64,000 nucleotides of DNA from Limnothrix sp. FACHB-406 (GTDB taxonomy: Bacteria; Cyanobacteriota; Cyanobacteriia; CACIAM-69d): NCBI RefSeq assembly GCF_014698235.1, contig NZ_JACJSP010000003.1, forward strand, positions 350,774 through 414,773. The letters run 5' to 3'. Positions 1 to 8,629 of the stretch are shown here, piece by piece (within the stretch, counting starts at the first letter, position 1; each line of letters starts with the position of its first letter). The notes under the pieces were generated by a model that saw only the letters and a list, made by a program, of their open reading frames with translations, had not been told where the DNA came from and ran no database searches. The translations under genes and the position numbers were made by a program.

Positions 1-1619
1 GATTCTTTGAGATTTCTGAATTCGCCGCGTAGGGTGCGATCGTCGGGCTGATATTGGCGATCTTGTTTTTCATTTTTGATGATGAGCAGTGGGCTATTAT
101 CGCCAAAAGTTTCTACAACATTTAGCCAGTAATAGAAGTTGGTTTCATCTTTTTGATCATCGACCACCAGCAAATACAAGGAGCGCTTAGTTAGGAAAAA
201 TTGGTGAGTAGCGTGGTAGATTTCTTGACCGCCAAAATCCCAAATAGTGACGCGCATTGGTGTGCCGTCTAGGTGGCAAATCTCCCAAGGCAGAACATCA
301 ATTCCTTCAGTCGATTTTTCCTCAGGTTCGAGTTGATAAGTGTCGTCTTGGAGCTTTTGGGTGAGGCTGGTTTTGCCTGCGCCTCCTGTGCCAATAATCA
401 GCAATTTGGCTTCGTAGAGGGGTTTGGGGTCACGTTGGCTATTGAAATAAAAATCCAGAATAGTTTGTGACTCGTAATAAAGACCCCATAAATTTTCAGA
501 CAACTGTTCTTGTCTACATAGAATTTCTGGAGGAATGGGGAGAGGATTTCCAGACAAATCTAGATGTTCAAGTTTTGGTAATTCTCGAATAGATGCTGGC
601 AACTCACTCAGATGGTTATCGCGGAGGTCAAGATCTGTCAAATTTTGCAGTTGTGCGATCGCGGCTGATAGCTCTCTCAGTTGGTTATAGCTGAGGTTAA
701 GCATAGTTAGATTTTGCAATTGCGCGATCGCCGTCGGTAGTTCCCTCAATTGGTTATCACTGAGGTCAAGCGATGTCAGATTTTGCAATTGTGCGATCAC
801 CACTGGTAGCTCGCTGATTTGGTTGCCACTGAGGTCAAGCGATGTCAGATTTTGCAATTGTGCGATCACCACTGGTAGCTCGCTGATTTGGTTGTTGCCG
901 AGGTCAAGCGATGTCAAATTTTGCAGTTGCGCGATCACCGCTGGTAGCTCACTGATTTGGTTGTTACCGAGGTCAAGCGATGTCAGATTTTCCAGTTGTG
1001 CGATCACCACTGGTAGCTCGCTGATTTGGTTGTCGCCGAGGTCAAGCAATGTCAGATTTTCCAGTTGTGCGATCGCCGCCGATAACTCCCTCAGTTGGTT
1101 TTCGCGGAGGTCAAGCTCTGCCAAATTTTGCAGTTGGGCGATCGCCGCTGGTAGCTCCCACAGTTGGTTTTCGCAGAGGCTAAGCGTAGTTAGATTTTGC
1201 AATTGTGCGATCGCCGCCGGTAGCTCGCTGATTTGGTTGTTGCCGAGGTGAAGCGTAGTCAAACTTTCCAGTTCACCAATTGCCGTCGGTAGCTCACTCA
1301 GTTGATTGTCGCGGAGGTCAAGCAATGTCAGATTTTTCAGTTGCGAGATCGCCGCTGGTAACTCGCTAATTTGGTTGTAGCTAAGGTCAAGATTTGTCAG
1401 ATTTTGCAGTTGACCAATTTCGGGCGGCAGCGTCGTTAATTGATTGCCCTTCCATTTTTCGGTTTCCTCGTCCCACTTCCCCAAAATCAAAACCTGAAGC
1501 TGAGTTAGCTCACCAATTTCCGGGGGCAACTCCACCAAATCCAGCCCCGCCAGATCCAGTTCCGTCCAGCCCTCCGCTTTCGCCCGCTCCAGCAGCGCCA
1601 ACAACTCCGCCCGTTCCAT
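1..1619 (-). CDS. LRR-Roc-COR GTPase, C-terminal part outside window
   Basis: Partial gene: it starts at the ATG read from 1619 and runs off the left edge, giving about 539 residues. The start MERAELLALLERAKAEGW matches the gene at 4865. About 13 leucine-rich repeats of 23 residues follow (pattern LPxxIxQLxNLTxLDLxxNQ). Next comes a Ras-of-complex-proteins (Roc) GTPase domain with P-loop GTGGAGKTS, switch motif WDFGGQE and a base-recognition-like NEKQD. The COR part would lie beyond the window. It sits 145 nt downstream of a tandem paralog, and its leader is a duplicate of that gene's leader. Roc-COR proteins are large signalling GTPases with LRRs for partner binding; the partner here is unknown. 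Confidence 0.93.
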   Translation of the reverse strand, partial: MERAELLALLERAKAEGWTELDLAGLDLVELPPEIGELTQLQVLILGKWDEETEKWKGNQLTTLPPEIGQLQNLTNLDLSYNQISELPAAISQLKNLTLLDLRDNQLSELPTAIGELESLTTLHLGNNQISELPAAIAQLQNLTTLSLCENQLWELPAAIAQLQNLAELDLRENQLRELSAAIAQLENLTLLDLGDNQISELPVVIAQLENLTSLDLGNNQISELPAVIAQLQNLTSLDLGNNQISELPVVIAQLQNLTSLDLSGNQISELPVVIAQLQNLTSLDLSDNQLRELPTAIAQLQNLTMLNLSYNQLRELSAAIAQLQNLTDLDLRDNHLSELPASIRELPKLEHLDLSGNPLPIPPEILCRQEQLSENLWGLYYESQTILDFYFNSQRDPKPLYEAKLLIIGTGGAGKTSLTQKLQDDTYQLEPEEKSTEGIDVLPWEICHLDGTPMRVTIWDFGGQEIYHATHQFFLTKRSLYLLVVDDQKDETNFYYWLNVVETFGDNSPLLIIKNEKQDRQYQPDDRTLRGEFRNLKE

Positions 1620-1623
1620 GCCG

Positions 1624-1710
1624 CCGCCCCCTCACATCACCGCTCCAATTGTAGGAGCCTATCCCCTAAGAATGTTGGGGATATGGGAGCAATGCCACAG
1701 AGAAACTCGC
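1624..1710 (-). repeat. Duplicated 5' leader of LRR gene, copy 1
   Basis: The 38 nt at 1624-1661 are identical to 4870-4907 just upstream of the other LRR-Roc-COR gene. A further stretch, ATGGGAGCAATGCCACAGAG at 1683-1702, matches the corresponding leader at 4930-4949 with two mismatches. The untranslated leader was therefore duplicated together with the gene and presumably carries the same control elements. Confidence 0.85.
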
Positions 1711-1763
1711 AAGGGGTGGGATTTTCCTGCCTCTTTTTTTGGTTTTTTAGGAAGCGTTGCAAC

Positions 1764-4700
1764 TCAAAAGGTTGGTGTCCCAAAGGGGTTGTCTTCACCG
1801 GGGGGCAGTGCGTCACGGGCATCTAGGCCGCCGCGCACTCCTTCGACCACCACATTAAAGGCGGCGGCGGCGATCGCGCCGGGTAGACCAGCGCTGGCTA
1901 GGGCGATGCCAACGGCACTTTTGGCGAGTTCGGGGCCGGCGTTTTTGAAGGCGGCCCAGAGGGTTTGTTGCCATTCCAAATCTTTGAAGGTGACTTGGGT
2001 TTGCAGTTTGGCGGCGGTGGTTTGTTCGTCGATTTTCAGTTGTTTCAGCAGGTCTTGGATCGCCTGTTGGGCGGCTTCGGGGGTTTGGGGGGCGTGGTAG
2101 TTGTTAACGGTTTTGTTGCCTGCTACGTTGTCGCCGCTGCCGTGGTGGTTTTGGGTGATGTTGGTGGTCATGGGTTGATTGTCGTTTTGGTTGTAGATGT
2201 TGATTGTGGGGCTGAATGGGGAGGCGGATTGAGTTTGGTTGGGTTGCTCGAATCTCTCCATTTTGTCGAGGTTGTCGCGGGGTTGGGGTTCGGCGATGTC
2301 GTCGATGAGGCGGTTCACATCGACATCTTCATAGCTTTGGTCGCATTCGACGGTGCGGCGGCCGTTGGCGAGGCGGCGTTGCAGGCTTTCCCAGGAGTAG
2401 GTGTGGGGGGTTTGGCTGCCTTTGCATTGGCTGCAATTGCAGGGGATTAGGACTTCGGTGGTGAGGCGTTCATAGCTGCGGTTAATTTTGTCGAGTTCGT
2501 GGCCAACAATAGTCAGCAGTTGGCGTTTGTTGGAGCCAGAAACGCGGATGGTAATTTCGGCTTCGTAGTAGCGATCGTCTTCAATGATTTCGGCGCGGGC
2601 GGAACCGTTGGTGATCACCATGCCATGTTTCCAGACGCGGCAATTCTTCTCGATTTGTTCATGGAGCGCCACGATCAGTTGCGGGAAAATCGCTTTGGGT
2701 TTGAATTGGTAGCGATAGCTGAGGATTAGGTTATCGGTTCTGTCCCAATCGTAGTCAAGGCGTTCTTTTTCGAGCAGTTGGGGGGCAATGTAGCGACCTT
2801 TGCAGCCGGGGATTTCATAGCAAAGGGCAAACTCTTTCATCAGTTGCAAGAGTTCGTCGCGCATTTGGGATTCATCGCCCTCATCCCAAAGCTGTTCGAG
2901 GGTGTCGTCATTGAAGCGGCCAAAGTCGGCTCTGACTTCTTGGTTATCAAGAATTTTGTAGAGTGTGCCGGTTGCCCATTCGGGTTTAAGGATCAGGATT
3001 CTTTTGAGAAATCGGACATCTTGAAAATGGAGGCAAATACCTAAATCATGCAGAAATTGGCTGGCAGCCAGCATATCTGCTTCGGTGCTGAAACCATTTC
3101 TGCGGCAGAGATCGAAATAGTCCCTGAGTTCTAAAACGTTGCGGCTTTGGGAATAGTTTTCAAGGACGGCGCGAATATCAGCCCAGTGAGCGGGAATGAT
3201 TTGTTGAACGTGGTCGAGGCTGCTGAGATACTGCTGAACTTTGGCGCAGATGGTGTCTAGACCGCGATTGGTTTCTAGGTTGGTGCTGAGGGATTCTTTG
3301 AGGTTACTGAATTCGCCGCGTAGGGTGCGCTCATCGAGCTTGCATTGGCGATCTTGTTTTTCATTTTTGATGATCAGCAGGGGGCTGTTGTCGCCAAAGG
3401 TTTCTGCAACCTTTAGCCAGTAATAAAAATCAGTGTCATCTTTTCGTTCATCGGCAACCAGCAAATATAAGGAGCGCTTAGTTAGGAAAAATTGGTGGGT
3501 CGCGTGATAGATTTCTTGACCGCCAAAGTCCCAAATATTGATGCGCATTGGCGTGCCGTCTAGATGGGGAATTTCCCAGGGCAATACGTCAATGCCCTCG
3601 GTGGATTTTTCCTGGCTTTCGAGTTGATAGGTTTCGTCTTTTAGCTTTTTGGCCAGGCTGGTTTTGCCTGCGCCGCCTTCGCCAATGATTAGCAGCTTGG
3701 CTTCGTAGAGAGGTTTTGGATCGTGTTGGCTGTTGAAATAAAAATCCAGAATTGTTTGTAAATTACCTGGATTTTCCCAAGGCTCTTTGGGCCCCAAGAT
3801 TTCTGGAGGAATGGGAATTGGGTTGCCGCGTAAGTCCAGCTTTTCGAGTTTGGGCAATTCTCGAATGAAATCCGGGAGCTGACTCAGTTGGTTATTGCTG
3901 AGGTCAAGCGATTTCAGATTATGCAGTTGCGTGGTTTCCGCCGGAAGCTGACTCAGTTGGTTGTCGCTGAGGTCAAGCGATTTCAGATTATGCAGTTGCG
4001 TGATTTCCGCCGGGAGCTGACTCAGTTGGTTGCGGCTGAGGTAAAGCTTTGTCAGATTTTGCAGTTGCGTAATTTCCGCCGGGAGCTGACTCAGTCGGTT
4101 GCTGCCGAGGTTAAGCTCTGTCAGATTTTGCAGTTGCGTAATTTCCGCCGGGAGCTGACTCAGTCGGTTGCTGCCGAGGTTAAGCTCTGTCAGATTATGC
4201 AGTTGCGTGATTTCCGCCGGGAGCTGACTCAGTTGGTTGTAGCTGAGGTCAAGCGATTTCAGATTATGCAGTTGCGTGATTTCCGCCGGGAGCTGACTCA
4301 GTTGGTTGTAGTGGAGGTTAAGCTCTGTCAGATTTCGCAGTTGACCGATTTCCGCCGGGAGCTGACTCAGTTGGTTGTAGCTGAGGTTAAGCTCTGTCAG
4401 ATTTCGCAGTTGACCGATTTCCGCCGGGAGCTGACTCAGTTGGTTGACGAAGAGGTAAAGCTTTGTCAGATTTTGCAGTTGCGTGATTTCCGCCGGGAGC
4501 TGACTCAGTTGGTTGCCGAAGAGGTCAAGCTTTGTCAGATTTTGCAGTTGCGTGATTTCCGCCGGGAGCTGACTCAGTCGGTTGTCGCTGAGGTAAAGCT
4601 CTGTCAGATTTTGCAGTTGCGTGATTTCCGCCGGGAGCTGACTCAGTTGGTTGCGGCTGAGGTAAAGCTTTGTCAGATTTTGCAGTTGCGTGGTTTCCGC

Positions 4701-4865
4701 CGGGAGCTGACTCAGTTGGTTGCCGAAGAGGTTAAGCTCTGTCAGATTTTGTAGTTGACCGATTTCTGCTGGTAATTCTCTCAATCCCTTCAGTAAAAGA
4801 TCCAGCTTTGTCCAGCCCTCCGCCTTCGCCCGCTCCAGCAGCGCCAACAACTCCGCCCGTTCCAT
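1764..4865 (-). CDS. LRR-Roc-COR GTPase (1033 aa)
   Basis: Complete prokaryotic Roco protein. Residues ~20-345 hold about 14-15 near-identical 23-residue leucine-rich repeats (LPAEITQLQNLTELxLxxNQLSQ). Residues ~390-550 form the Roc GTPase: P-loop GEGGAGKTS, WDFGGQE switch, IKNEKQD. The region to ~830 fits a COR dimerisation domain. After ~880 comes a polar, Asn/Gln-rich linker with the short motif GSGDNVAGNKTVNNY, then a helical tail with a hydrophobic Ala/Gly-rich segment (about residues 985-1015). Tail residues and the GDNVAG motif resemble linkers that, as I recall, occur in other cyanobacterial multidomain NTPases; that comparison is from memory. Likely cytoplasmic signalling; the input is unknown. 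Confidence 0.93.
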   Translation of the reverse strand: MERAELLALLERAKAEGWTKLDLLLKGLRELPAEIGQLQNLTELNLFGNQLSQLPAETTQLQNLTKLYLSRNQLSQLPAEITQLQNLTELYLSDNRLSQLPAEITQLQNLTKLDLFGNQLSQLPAEITQLQNLTKLYLFVNQLSQLPAEIGQLRNLTELNLSYNQLSQLPAEIGQLRNLTELNLHYNQLSQLPAEITQLHNLKSLDLSYNQLSQLPAEITQLHNLTELNLGSNRLSQLPAEITQLQNLTELNLGSNRLSQLPAEITQLQNLTKLYLSRNQLSQLPAEITQLHNLKSLDLSDNQLSQLPAETTQLHNLKSLDLSNNQLSQLPDFIRELPKLEKLDLRGNPIPIPPEILGPKEPWENPGNLQTILDFYFNSQHDPKPLYEAKLLIIGEGGAGKTSLAKKLKDETYQLESQEKSTEGIDVLPWEIPHLDGTPMRINIWDFGGQEIYHATHQFFLTKRSLYLLVADERKDDTDFYYWLKVAETFGDNSPLLIIKNEKQDRQCKLDERTLRGEFSNLKESLSTNLETNRGLDTICAKVQQYLSSLDHVQQIIPAHWADIRAVLENYSQSRNVLELRDYFDLCRRNGFSTEADMLAASQFLHDLGICLHFQDVRFLKRILILKPEWATGTLYKILDNQEVRADFGRFNDDTLEQLWDEGDESQMRDELLQLMKEFALCYEIPGCKGRYIAPQLLEKERLDYDWDRTDNLILSYRYQFKPKAIFPQLIVALHEQIEKNCRVWKHGMVITNGSARAEIIEDDRYYEAEITIRVSGSNKRQLLTIVGHELDKINRSYERLTTEVLIPCNCSQCKGSQTPHTYSWESLQRRLANGRRTVECDQSYEDVDVNRLIDDIAEPQPRDNLDKMERFEQPNQTQSASPFSPTINIYNQNDNQPMTTNITQNHHGSGDNVAGNKTVNNYHAPQTPEAAQQAIQDLLKQLKIDEQTTAAKLQTQVTFKDLEWQQTLWAAFKNAGPELAKSAVGIALASAGLPGAIAAAAFNVVVEGVRGGLDARDALPPGEDNPFGTPTF

Positions 4866-4869
4866 GCCA

Positions 4870-4956
4870 CCGCCCCCTCACATCACCGCTCCAATTGTAG
4901 GAGCCTACCCCCAACATCCCGTAGGGTGCATGGGAGCAAGGCCAAAGAGAAACGAC
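4870..4956 (-). repeat. Duplicated 5' leader of LRR gene, copy 2
   Basis: Counterpart of the leader at 1624-1710: 38 identical nt at 4870-4907, then a diverged block and a second similar block at 4930-4956. It begins five bases upstream of the ATG of the 1033-aa LRR-Roc-COR gene. Confidence 0.85.
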
Positions 4957-5147
4957 GATTTCGCCTCATCTCCCATGCACCGTAACTCGTGATGATTTCG
5001 CCTCATCTCCCATGCACCACAATCCGTCACGCACTTAACGACCATTTCTTGAAAGCATCTGATCGTGAGGGAGCGATCGCGCTGCGGTGCATGGGAGAAC
5101 CCATCCAGCGTGTTTTAACCATTGGGCCGTCCTCCCATGCACCCTAC
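4921..5147. repeat. Cluster of GGTGCATGGGAG palindrome arms
   Basis: GTAGGGTGCATGGGAG at 4921-4936 has an exact reverse complement, CTCCCATGCACCCTAC, at 5132-5147. Between them lie two direct copies of a 25-nt unit ending in CTCCCATGCACC (4957-4981 and 4994-5018) and one inverted core, GGTGCATGGGAGA, at 5086-5098. Five related arms in 230 nt, with no open frame that looks real. The GTAGGGTGC... core resembles dispersed palindromic repeats common in cyanobacterial spacers. The spacer lies upstream of the LRR genes and downstream of the next minus-strand gene. Confidence 0.8.
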
Positions 5148-5427
5148 GGTTTTTGTTTTGATCAGCGCCGATCGCCCATCACGACAAGCCCACCCCAAAA
5201 ATGCAAGACTGAATTGCCCAGCCGCCCGATCGCGATTGGAGTCTCAAACCATGCTGAAACGACCCATCCTCGATCCAAACCATCACCCAAGATCTGCAAC
5301 AACGCTCAATTTTCAGCAATTTGCCAGAAATTGCCAGCATCCTCGTGGGCATCCTCAAGCCGATCGAGGCAAGCTCCCACCAATCCCCAGCCGAATCAGC
5401 CCCCCGATCGGGATGATGGCCATGGTT

Positions 5428-6486
5428 CTAGCGTCCCCAAATCCAATGCAAGAGCAGAATCAGCAAATACACCACCGCCAAAATCGCCAGACCATAAAAC
5501 AGAATCGATCGCTCGTCCTTGGGGCTGGGTAGCGAGGGATCCGCCTCCACCGGACAAAAACGCACTAAACTCCGATTTACAAAAGCCTCGCCTAACACAG
5601 GATTGCTGAAATAGGCCAACAGTTGCTTACCCAACGTGGTTTCAATGCCCAGCCCATCGCGGGACACACCCACGCGGGAAATGCCCCCATAGGCAAAAGC
5701 AGCCAGCTCCCGCACCGGTTGCTGGCTCCAAAAAGAGGGCAGGGCGATCGCGCAAAGTCGGGTACTGGTCACCAGCAACACCGCCGGCCCGTCATCAATG
5801 CGCACGGAAACCACGTCAATGAGCTGTTCTTCCGGTGCGTTCAGGAAATACACCAAAAATTCCGCCAGCTTGGGAATTGCCCCCTGCATCGGGAAACCCA
5901 GTTGGCCCGTTTCCGCCAGCCAATCTTCATAGACCTTTTCCGGTTGAATCAGGTCGATCGCCTCTTCGGGGTTGGGATAGGTCGGCTCAGGATAAATCGG
6001 CGGGAGTTGGGGCGCGGGGGCTGGGTTGGGCGCGGGGGCCGGCGCAACAAACCCGGTATTTCCCGGATCGTAGGTGGCGCTGATCTCCGAGGGCGCGGGG
6101 GCTGGGCTGGGGGCGATCGTGTAGCTGGGCGAACCGGTCAGGCCCAGAGCGCTCAACGGGGGCGTGGCCAAGGACATGCCAGAGCCATCATTGGCCAGGT
6201 AGAGGGCATCAGTCCAGGTGGGTGCGCCGGCCCCGGCCGCCCAACCGGAGACCCGCACCACGCCCACGGGTTCCACCTTCAAGATGTTCATGCCCTTGCG
6301 AACAAAGGTCATCAGCGCCGGGCGATCGGGGGCGCGATCGGCCCCCAACAGATTCAAAATTAGGCAATTGCCATCAAGGCTCACTTCCACCGCAATCCCC
6401 GCCGTCTGTAACTTGCGGTTCATGAGGGTGGCGATCGCCTCTACATTGCCCTGCCGGGCGAGCAGTAACAATTCCGTCTGAGACAT
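5428..6486 (-). CDS. Tail-anchored cyanobacterial hypothetical protein (352 aa)
   Basis: Start chosen at the ATG read from 6486 (MSQTELLLLARQG); the open frame extends further upstream but there it is low-complexity and unlike coding sequence. Residues 1-90 are a compact module with pattern IATLMNRKL...LMTFVRKGM, a type I recall at the N-terminus of several cyanobacterial proteins. A Pro/Ala-rich linker (~120-195) follows, then a mixed domain, and a C-terminal membrane helix (SILFYGLAILAVVYLLILLL) leaving a few residues after it. Function unknown. The linker and single C-terminal helix suggest a membrane-attached protein whose bulk faces the cytoplasm. Confidence 0.8.
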   Translation of the reverse strand: MSQTELLLLARQGNVEAIATLMNRKLQTAGIAVEVSLDGNCLILNLLGADRAPDRPALMTFVRKGMNILKVEPVGVVRVSGWAAGAGAPTWTDALYLANDGSGMSLATPPLSALGLTGSPSYTIAPSPAPAPSEISATYDPGNTGFVAPAPAPNPAPAPQLPPIYPEPTYPNPEEAIDLIQPEKVYEDWLAETGQLGFPMQGAIPKLAEFLVYFLNAPEEQLIDVVSVRIDDGPAVLLVTSTRLCAIALPSFWSQQPVRELAAFAYGGISRVGVSRDGLGIETTLGKQLLAYFSNPVLGEAFVNRSLVRFCPVEADPSLPSPKDERSILFYGLAILAVVYLLILLLHWIWGR

Positions 6487-6600
6487 AGACCGGTGGTTCA
6501 ATTGCCTGAAAGCCTGGAGGCTGCTCACCCAATCAACAGGGGCCCGGGGGGCTGCTGTTGGCCGGAAGCGCCATTTCTCGCAATCATACACCTGGTTTTC

Positions 6601-6681
6601 GGTGGCTCGCCCATGGTGGCTCGCCCATGGTGTCTTGCCGTGGGGGGGCGGCATCCTCAGGCGCGATTCCTCAGGCGCGAC
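6601..6681. repeat. Two 14-nt tandem duplications
   Basis: GGTGGCTCGCCCAT occurs twice in a row (6601-6628). TCCTCAGGCGCGAT is followed directly by a near copy (6654-6681). Both lie in the spacer between the dipeptidase and the tail-anchored protein gene. Confidence 0.8.
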
Positions 6682-6698
6682 TCCTCCGACCCAGCCTC

Positions 6699-7403
6699 TC
6701 AGGCCCGGCCATAGTGGGCTAAGGGCTGACCGGTGCGATCGGCCCACAGTTGATCGCCCCAGGAAAAGTGCCACCACTCTTGGGCATGTTGGGCAAACCC
6801 GCCCGCGGCCATGGCCCGTCGCAACAGTTGGCGATGGGCGTGGAACTGCTGGTGTTGGGAATCGGTGGCTGGGGCGAAGTGGTCGGGAAATGAACGATCG
6901 GAACATTCATCGATCGGGGATCCCATATCCAGCAGCCGCCCGGCCGCGTCAATCAGGGTCAGATCCAGGGCGGCTCCGGTGCTGTGGGGTGGCGGGGTGG
7001 CGGGGTGGTCGCTGGGGCTGGCCCAAAACTGGCTAACGCGCGATCGCAGGGCTTGGGTTTGGGGATGCTGGGGATTTTGCGCCAGGGCAACGGGATCCAA
7101 CCCTTCCATGAGGGCCAATTCGGCAAAGGTGTAGTCCACCATGAATTGCTGAACGGCCAAGGGGCGATAGGCATCAAAGATGGCCAGTTGCCAGCCCGGT
7201 TGTTGTTGGGCTAACCATTGGGCGGCCTGCAACAGCCGATCGAGCACGCCCGATCGCACCCAAAAGGGCGATTGGTCACCATAGGGCGCACCCAACACCG
7301 CGTAGGGATGCGGATCCCAGAGCTGGAAGCGATCGGGCGGGATGGGCACTAGGGGTTCGCCACAGTCCGCGATCGGGATTTTTTGATAGGGCTTGAGGGC
7401 CAT
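6699..7403 (-). CDS. ddpX: D-alanyl-D-alanine dipeptidase, VanX/DdpX type
   Basis: Peptidase family M15D: hydrolyses D-Ala-D-Ala using zinc. The diagnostic motifs are present: HSTGAALDLTL (SxHxxGxAxD zinc-binding block) and EWWHFSWG (catalytic Glu and third zinc ligand), plus FDAYRPLAVQ with the conserved Arg. About 234 residues from the ATG at 7403 (MALKPYQKIP); an ATG three codons earlier (7412) is equally possible. No signal peptide is visible, so it probably acts in the cytoplasm on recycled cell-wall dipeptide rather than in vancomycin resistance; no vanH/vanA genes are near. The symbol follows the family and not a proven orthologue. Confidence 0.9.
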   Translation of the reverse strand: MALKPYQKIPIADCGEPLVPIPPDRFQLWDPHPYAVLGAPYGDQSPFWVRSGVLDRLLQAAQWLAQQQPGWQLAIFDAYRPLAVQQFMVDYTFAELALMEGLDPVALAQNPQHPQTQALRSRVSQFWASPSDHPATPPPHSTGAALDLTLIDAAGRLLDMGSPIDECSDRSFPDHFAPATDSQHQQFHAHRQLLRRAMAAGGFAQHAQEWWHFSWGDQLWADRTGQPLAHYGRA

Positions 7404-7541
7404 GGGGTTCATGGGTGCGGCGGTTGCGGAGCCTGAGGGCAAAGCTTGAGGGTAAAGCTTGGGGGTTCATCAACGGCGAACCCTAGGGCGTGTCATCAAA
7501 TGAAGCTGGAACGACTAATTTTCCTAGCTCAACCACCCTAA

Positions 7542-7564
7542 ACAAGGGGCTTAAGCCCCTTGCT
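7542..7564. repeat. AAGGGGCTTAAGCCCCTT palindrome, copy 1
   Basis: Perfect palindrome AAGGGGCTTAAGCCCCTT with identical flanks, found again at 55211-55233 (23 nt identical in total). It lies 54 nt downstream of proC on the minus strand. It could act as a transcript-ending hairpin, although no long U-run follows it. Confidence 0.75.
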
Positions 7565-7617
7565 CCCCACGATCTCGCAACGCAAGAATCAGGGTTTCGG
7601 GGATTTGATGACAGTTC

Positions 7618-8451
7618 CTAAGCGCGGCCCAATTCCTGCGATCGTTGCCAGGCCGCGCGTACCGCTTCGATGGTGGCGGAACGGAATCCAGCCTGCTCCA
7701 GGGCGGCCACCCCCGCGATCGTTGTGCCGCCGGGACTGGTGACCCGATCTTTCAGGATCGCCGGGTGTAGTTGGCTGTCTTGCAACAGTTGGGCGGTTCC
7801 CAAAACCGTTTGCAGGGCCAGGGTGCTGGCAGTGGCTCGGGGCAACCCGGCCGCCACGCCCCCATCGGTGAGCGCTTCCACAAACAAGGCCACAAAGGCC
7901 GGCCCTGACCCAGACAACCCGGTGACCGCATCCATCAAAGATTCCGGCACTTCCACCACTTGTCCGATCGCCCCAAAAATCTGGCGAGCCTGTTCCATGG
8001 CCGCCTGCTCGGCCAAAGAACCGGGGGCGATCGCCGTGACCCCTGCGCCCACGGTGGCCGGTGTGTTGGGCATGGCTCGCACCACCGGACAGCCACCGAA
8101 GGCCGCTTCCAGTTTGGCCAAGGTTGTGCCGGCCAAAATCGACAGGATCAGGGGCGATCGCGCGGGATCCCAAGCACCGGCCACCTGGGCCGCCACCGTG
8201 GCAAAAACTTGGGGCTTGATGGCCAAAAGAACGATTTGGGATTGGGCCAGGAGCGATCGATTGTCATCGGTGACCTGTACCCCATAGCGCTCGGCCAGGG
8301 TCGCTCGGCGCTCGGCCATGGGTTCACTGACGCAAATTTGCGCTCCAAGAATCACGTCCCGATCGCACAACCGGGCCAAAATTGCCTCGGCCATCACGCC
8401 CCCGCCAATTACGCCCAACTGCCAAACCGCACCGGCCCCGGAATCCGTCAT
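7618..8451 (-). CDS. proC: Pyrroline-5-carboxylate reductase
   Basis: Last step of proline synthesis: reduces pyrroline-5-carboxylate with NAD(P)H. The N-terminal Rossmann fold shows GVIGGGVMAEAI (GxGxMxxA type), followed by VLLAIKPQ, RAMPNTPATVGAGVT and the C-terminal TGLSGSGPAFV and SPGGTT signatures. The start at 8451 (MTDSGAGAVW, 277 aa) fits the family. A longer frame opening with TTG at 8514 would begin inside the terminator-like hairpin at 8511-8546, so it is rejected. Downstream of sepF in the order pipX-pipY-sepF-proC, an order I recall from other cyanobacteria. Confidence 0.95.
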   Translation of the reverse strand: MTDSGAGAVWQLGVIGGGVMAEAILARLCDRDVILGAQICVSEPMAERRATLAERYGVQVTDDNRSLLAQSQIVLLAIKPQVFATVAAQVAGAWDPARSPLILSILAGTTLAKLEAAFGGCPVVRAMPNTPATVGAGVTAIAPGSLAEQAAMEQARQIFGAIGQVVEVPESLMDAVTGLSGSGPAFVALFVEALTDGGVAAGLPRATASTLALQTVLGTAQLLQDSQLHPAILKDRVTSPGGTTIAGVAALEQAGFRSATIEAVRAAWQRSQELGRA

Positions 8452-8510
8452 AAACCTTGTCTCATGCTGAATTTTTCGATCCAATCGATGCGGATTGGAT
8501 TTAGTCAAGA

Positions 8511-8546
8511 GCAAAAATATAGGGCAATAGATTGACTACTGCCCTA
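8511..8546 (-). terminator. Rho-independent terminator after sepF
   Basis: On the minus strand TAGGGCA (8546-8540) pairs with TGCCCTA (8526-8520) around a 13-nt loop and is followed by TATTTTTGC. It sits 83 nt past the sepF stop and ends transcripts before proC, implying that proC has at least some transcription of its own or partial read-through. Confidence 0.7.
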
Positions 8547-8629
8547 CAGTTTGGCCCGGTGTTCAAGGGCCCCTCGATCGTGATTGATCGTTGAAGATTG
8601 AGCCGTGATTAAACCGACTGGGCGGCGGC

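Noticed and set aside
3888..4754. 288-codon plus-strand frame with repeated VAEVKLCQILQLRDFRRELTQ-type units
   Set aside because: It is the antisense reading of the 69-nt LRR repeats; the repeat length is a multiple of three, so an opposite frame stays open by construction.
7003..7030. Short direct repeat GGTGGCGGGGTGGCGGGGTGG
   Set aside because: Codes for a Pro/Thr/His stretch in the dipeptidase, ordinary low-complexity within a gene.
8452..8514. Upstream extension of proC from TTG 8514
   Set aside because: The start lies in the terminator-like hairpin and adds a leader not expected for ProC.
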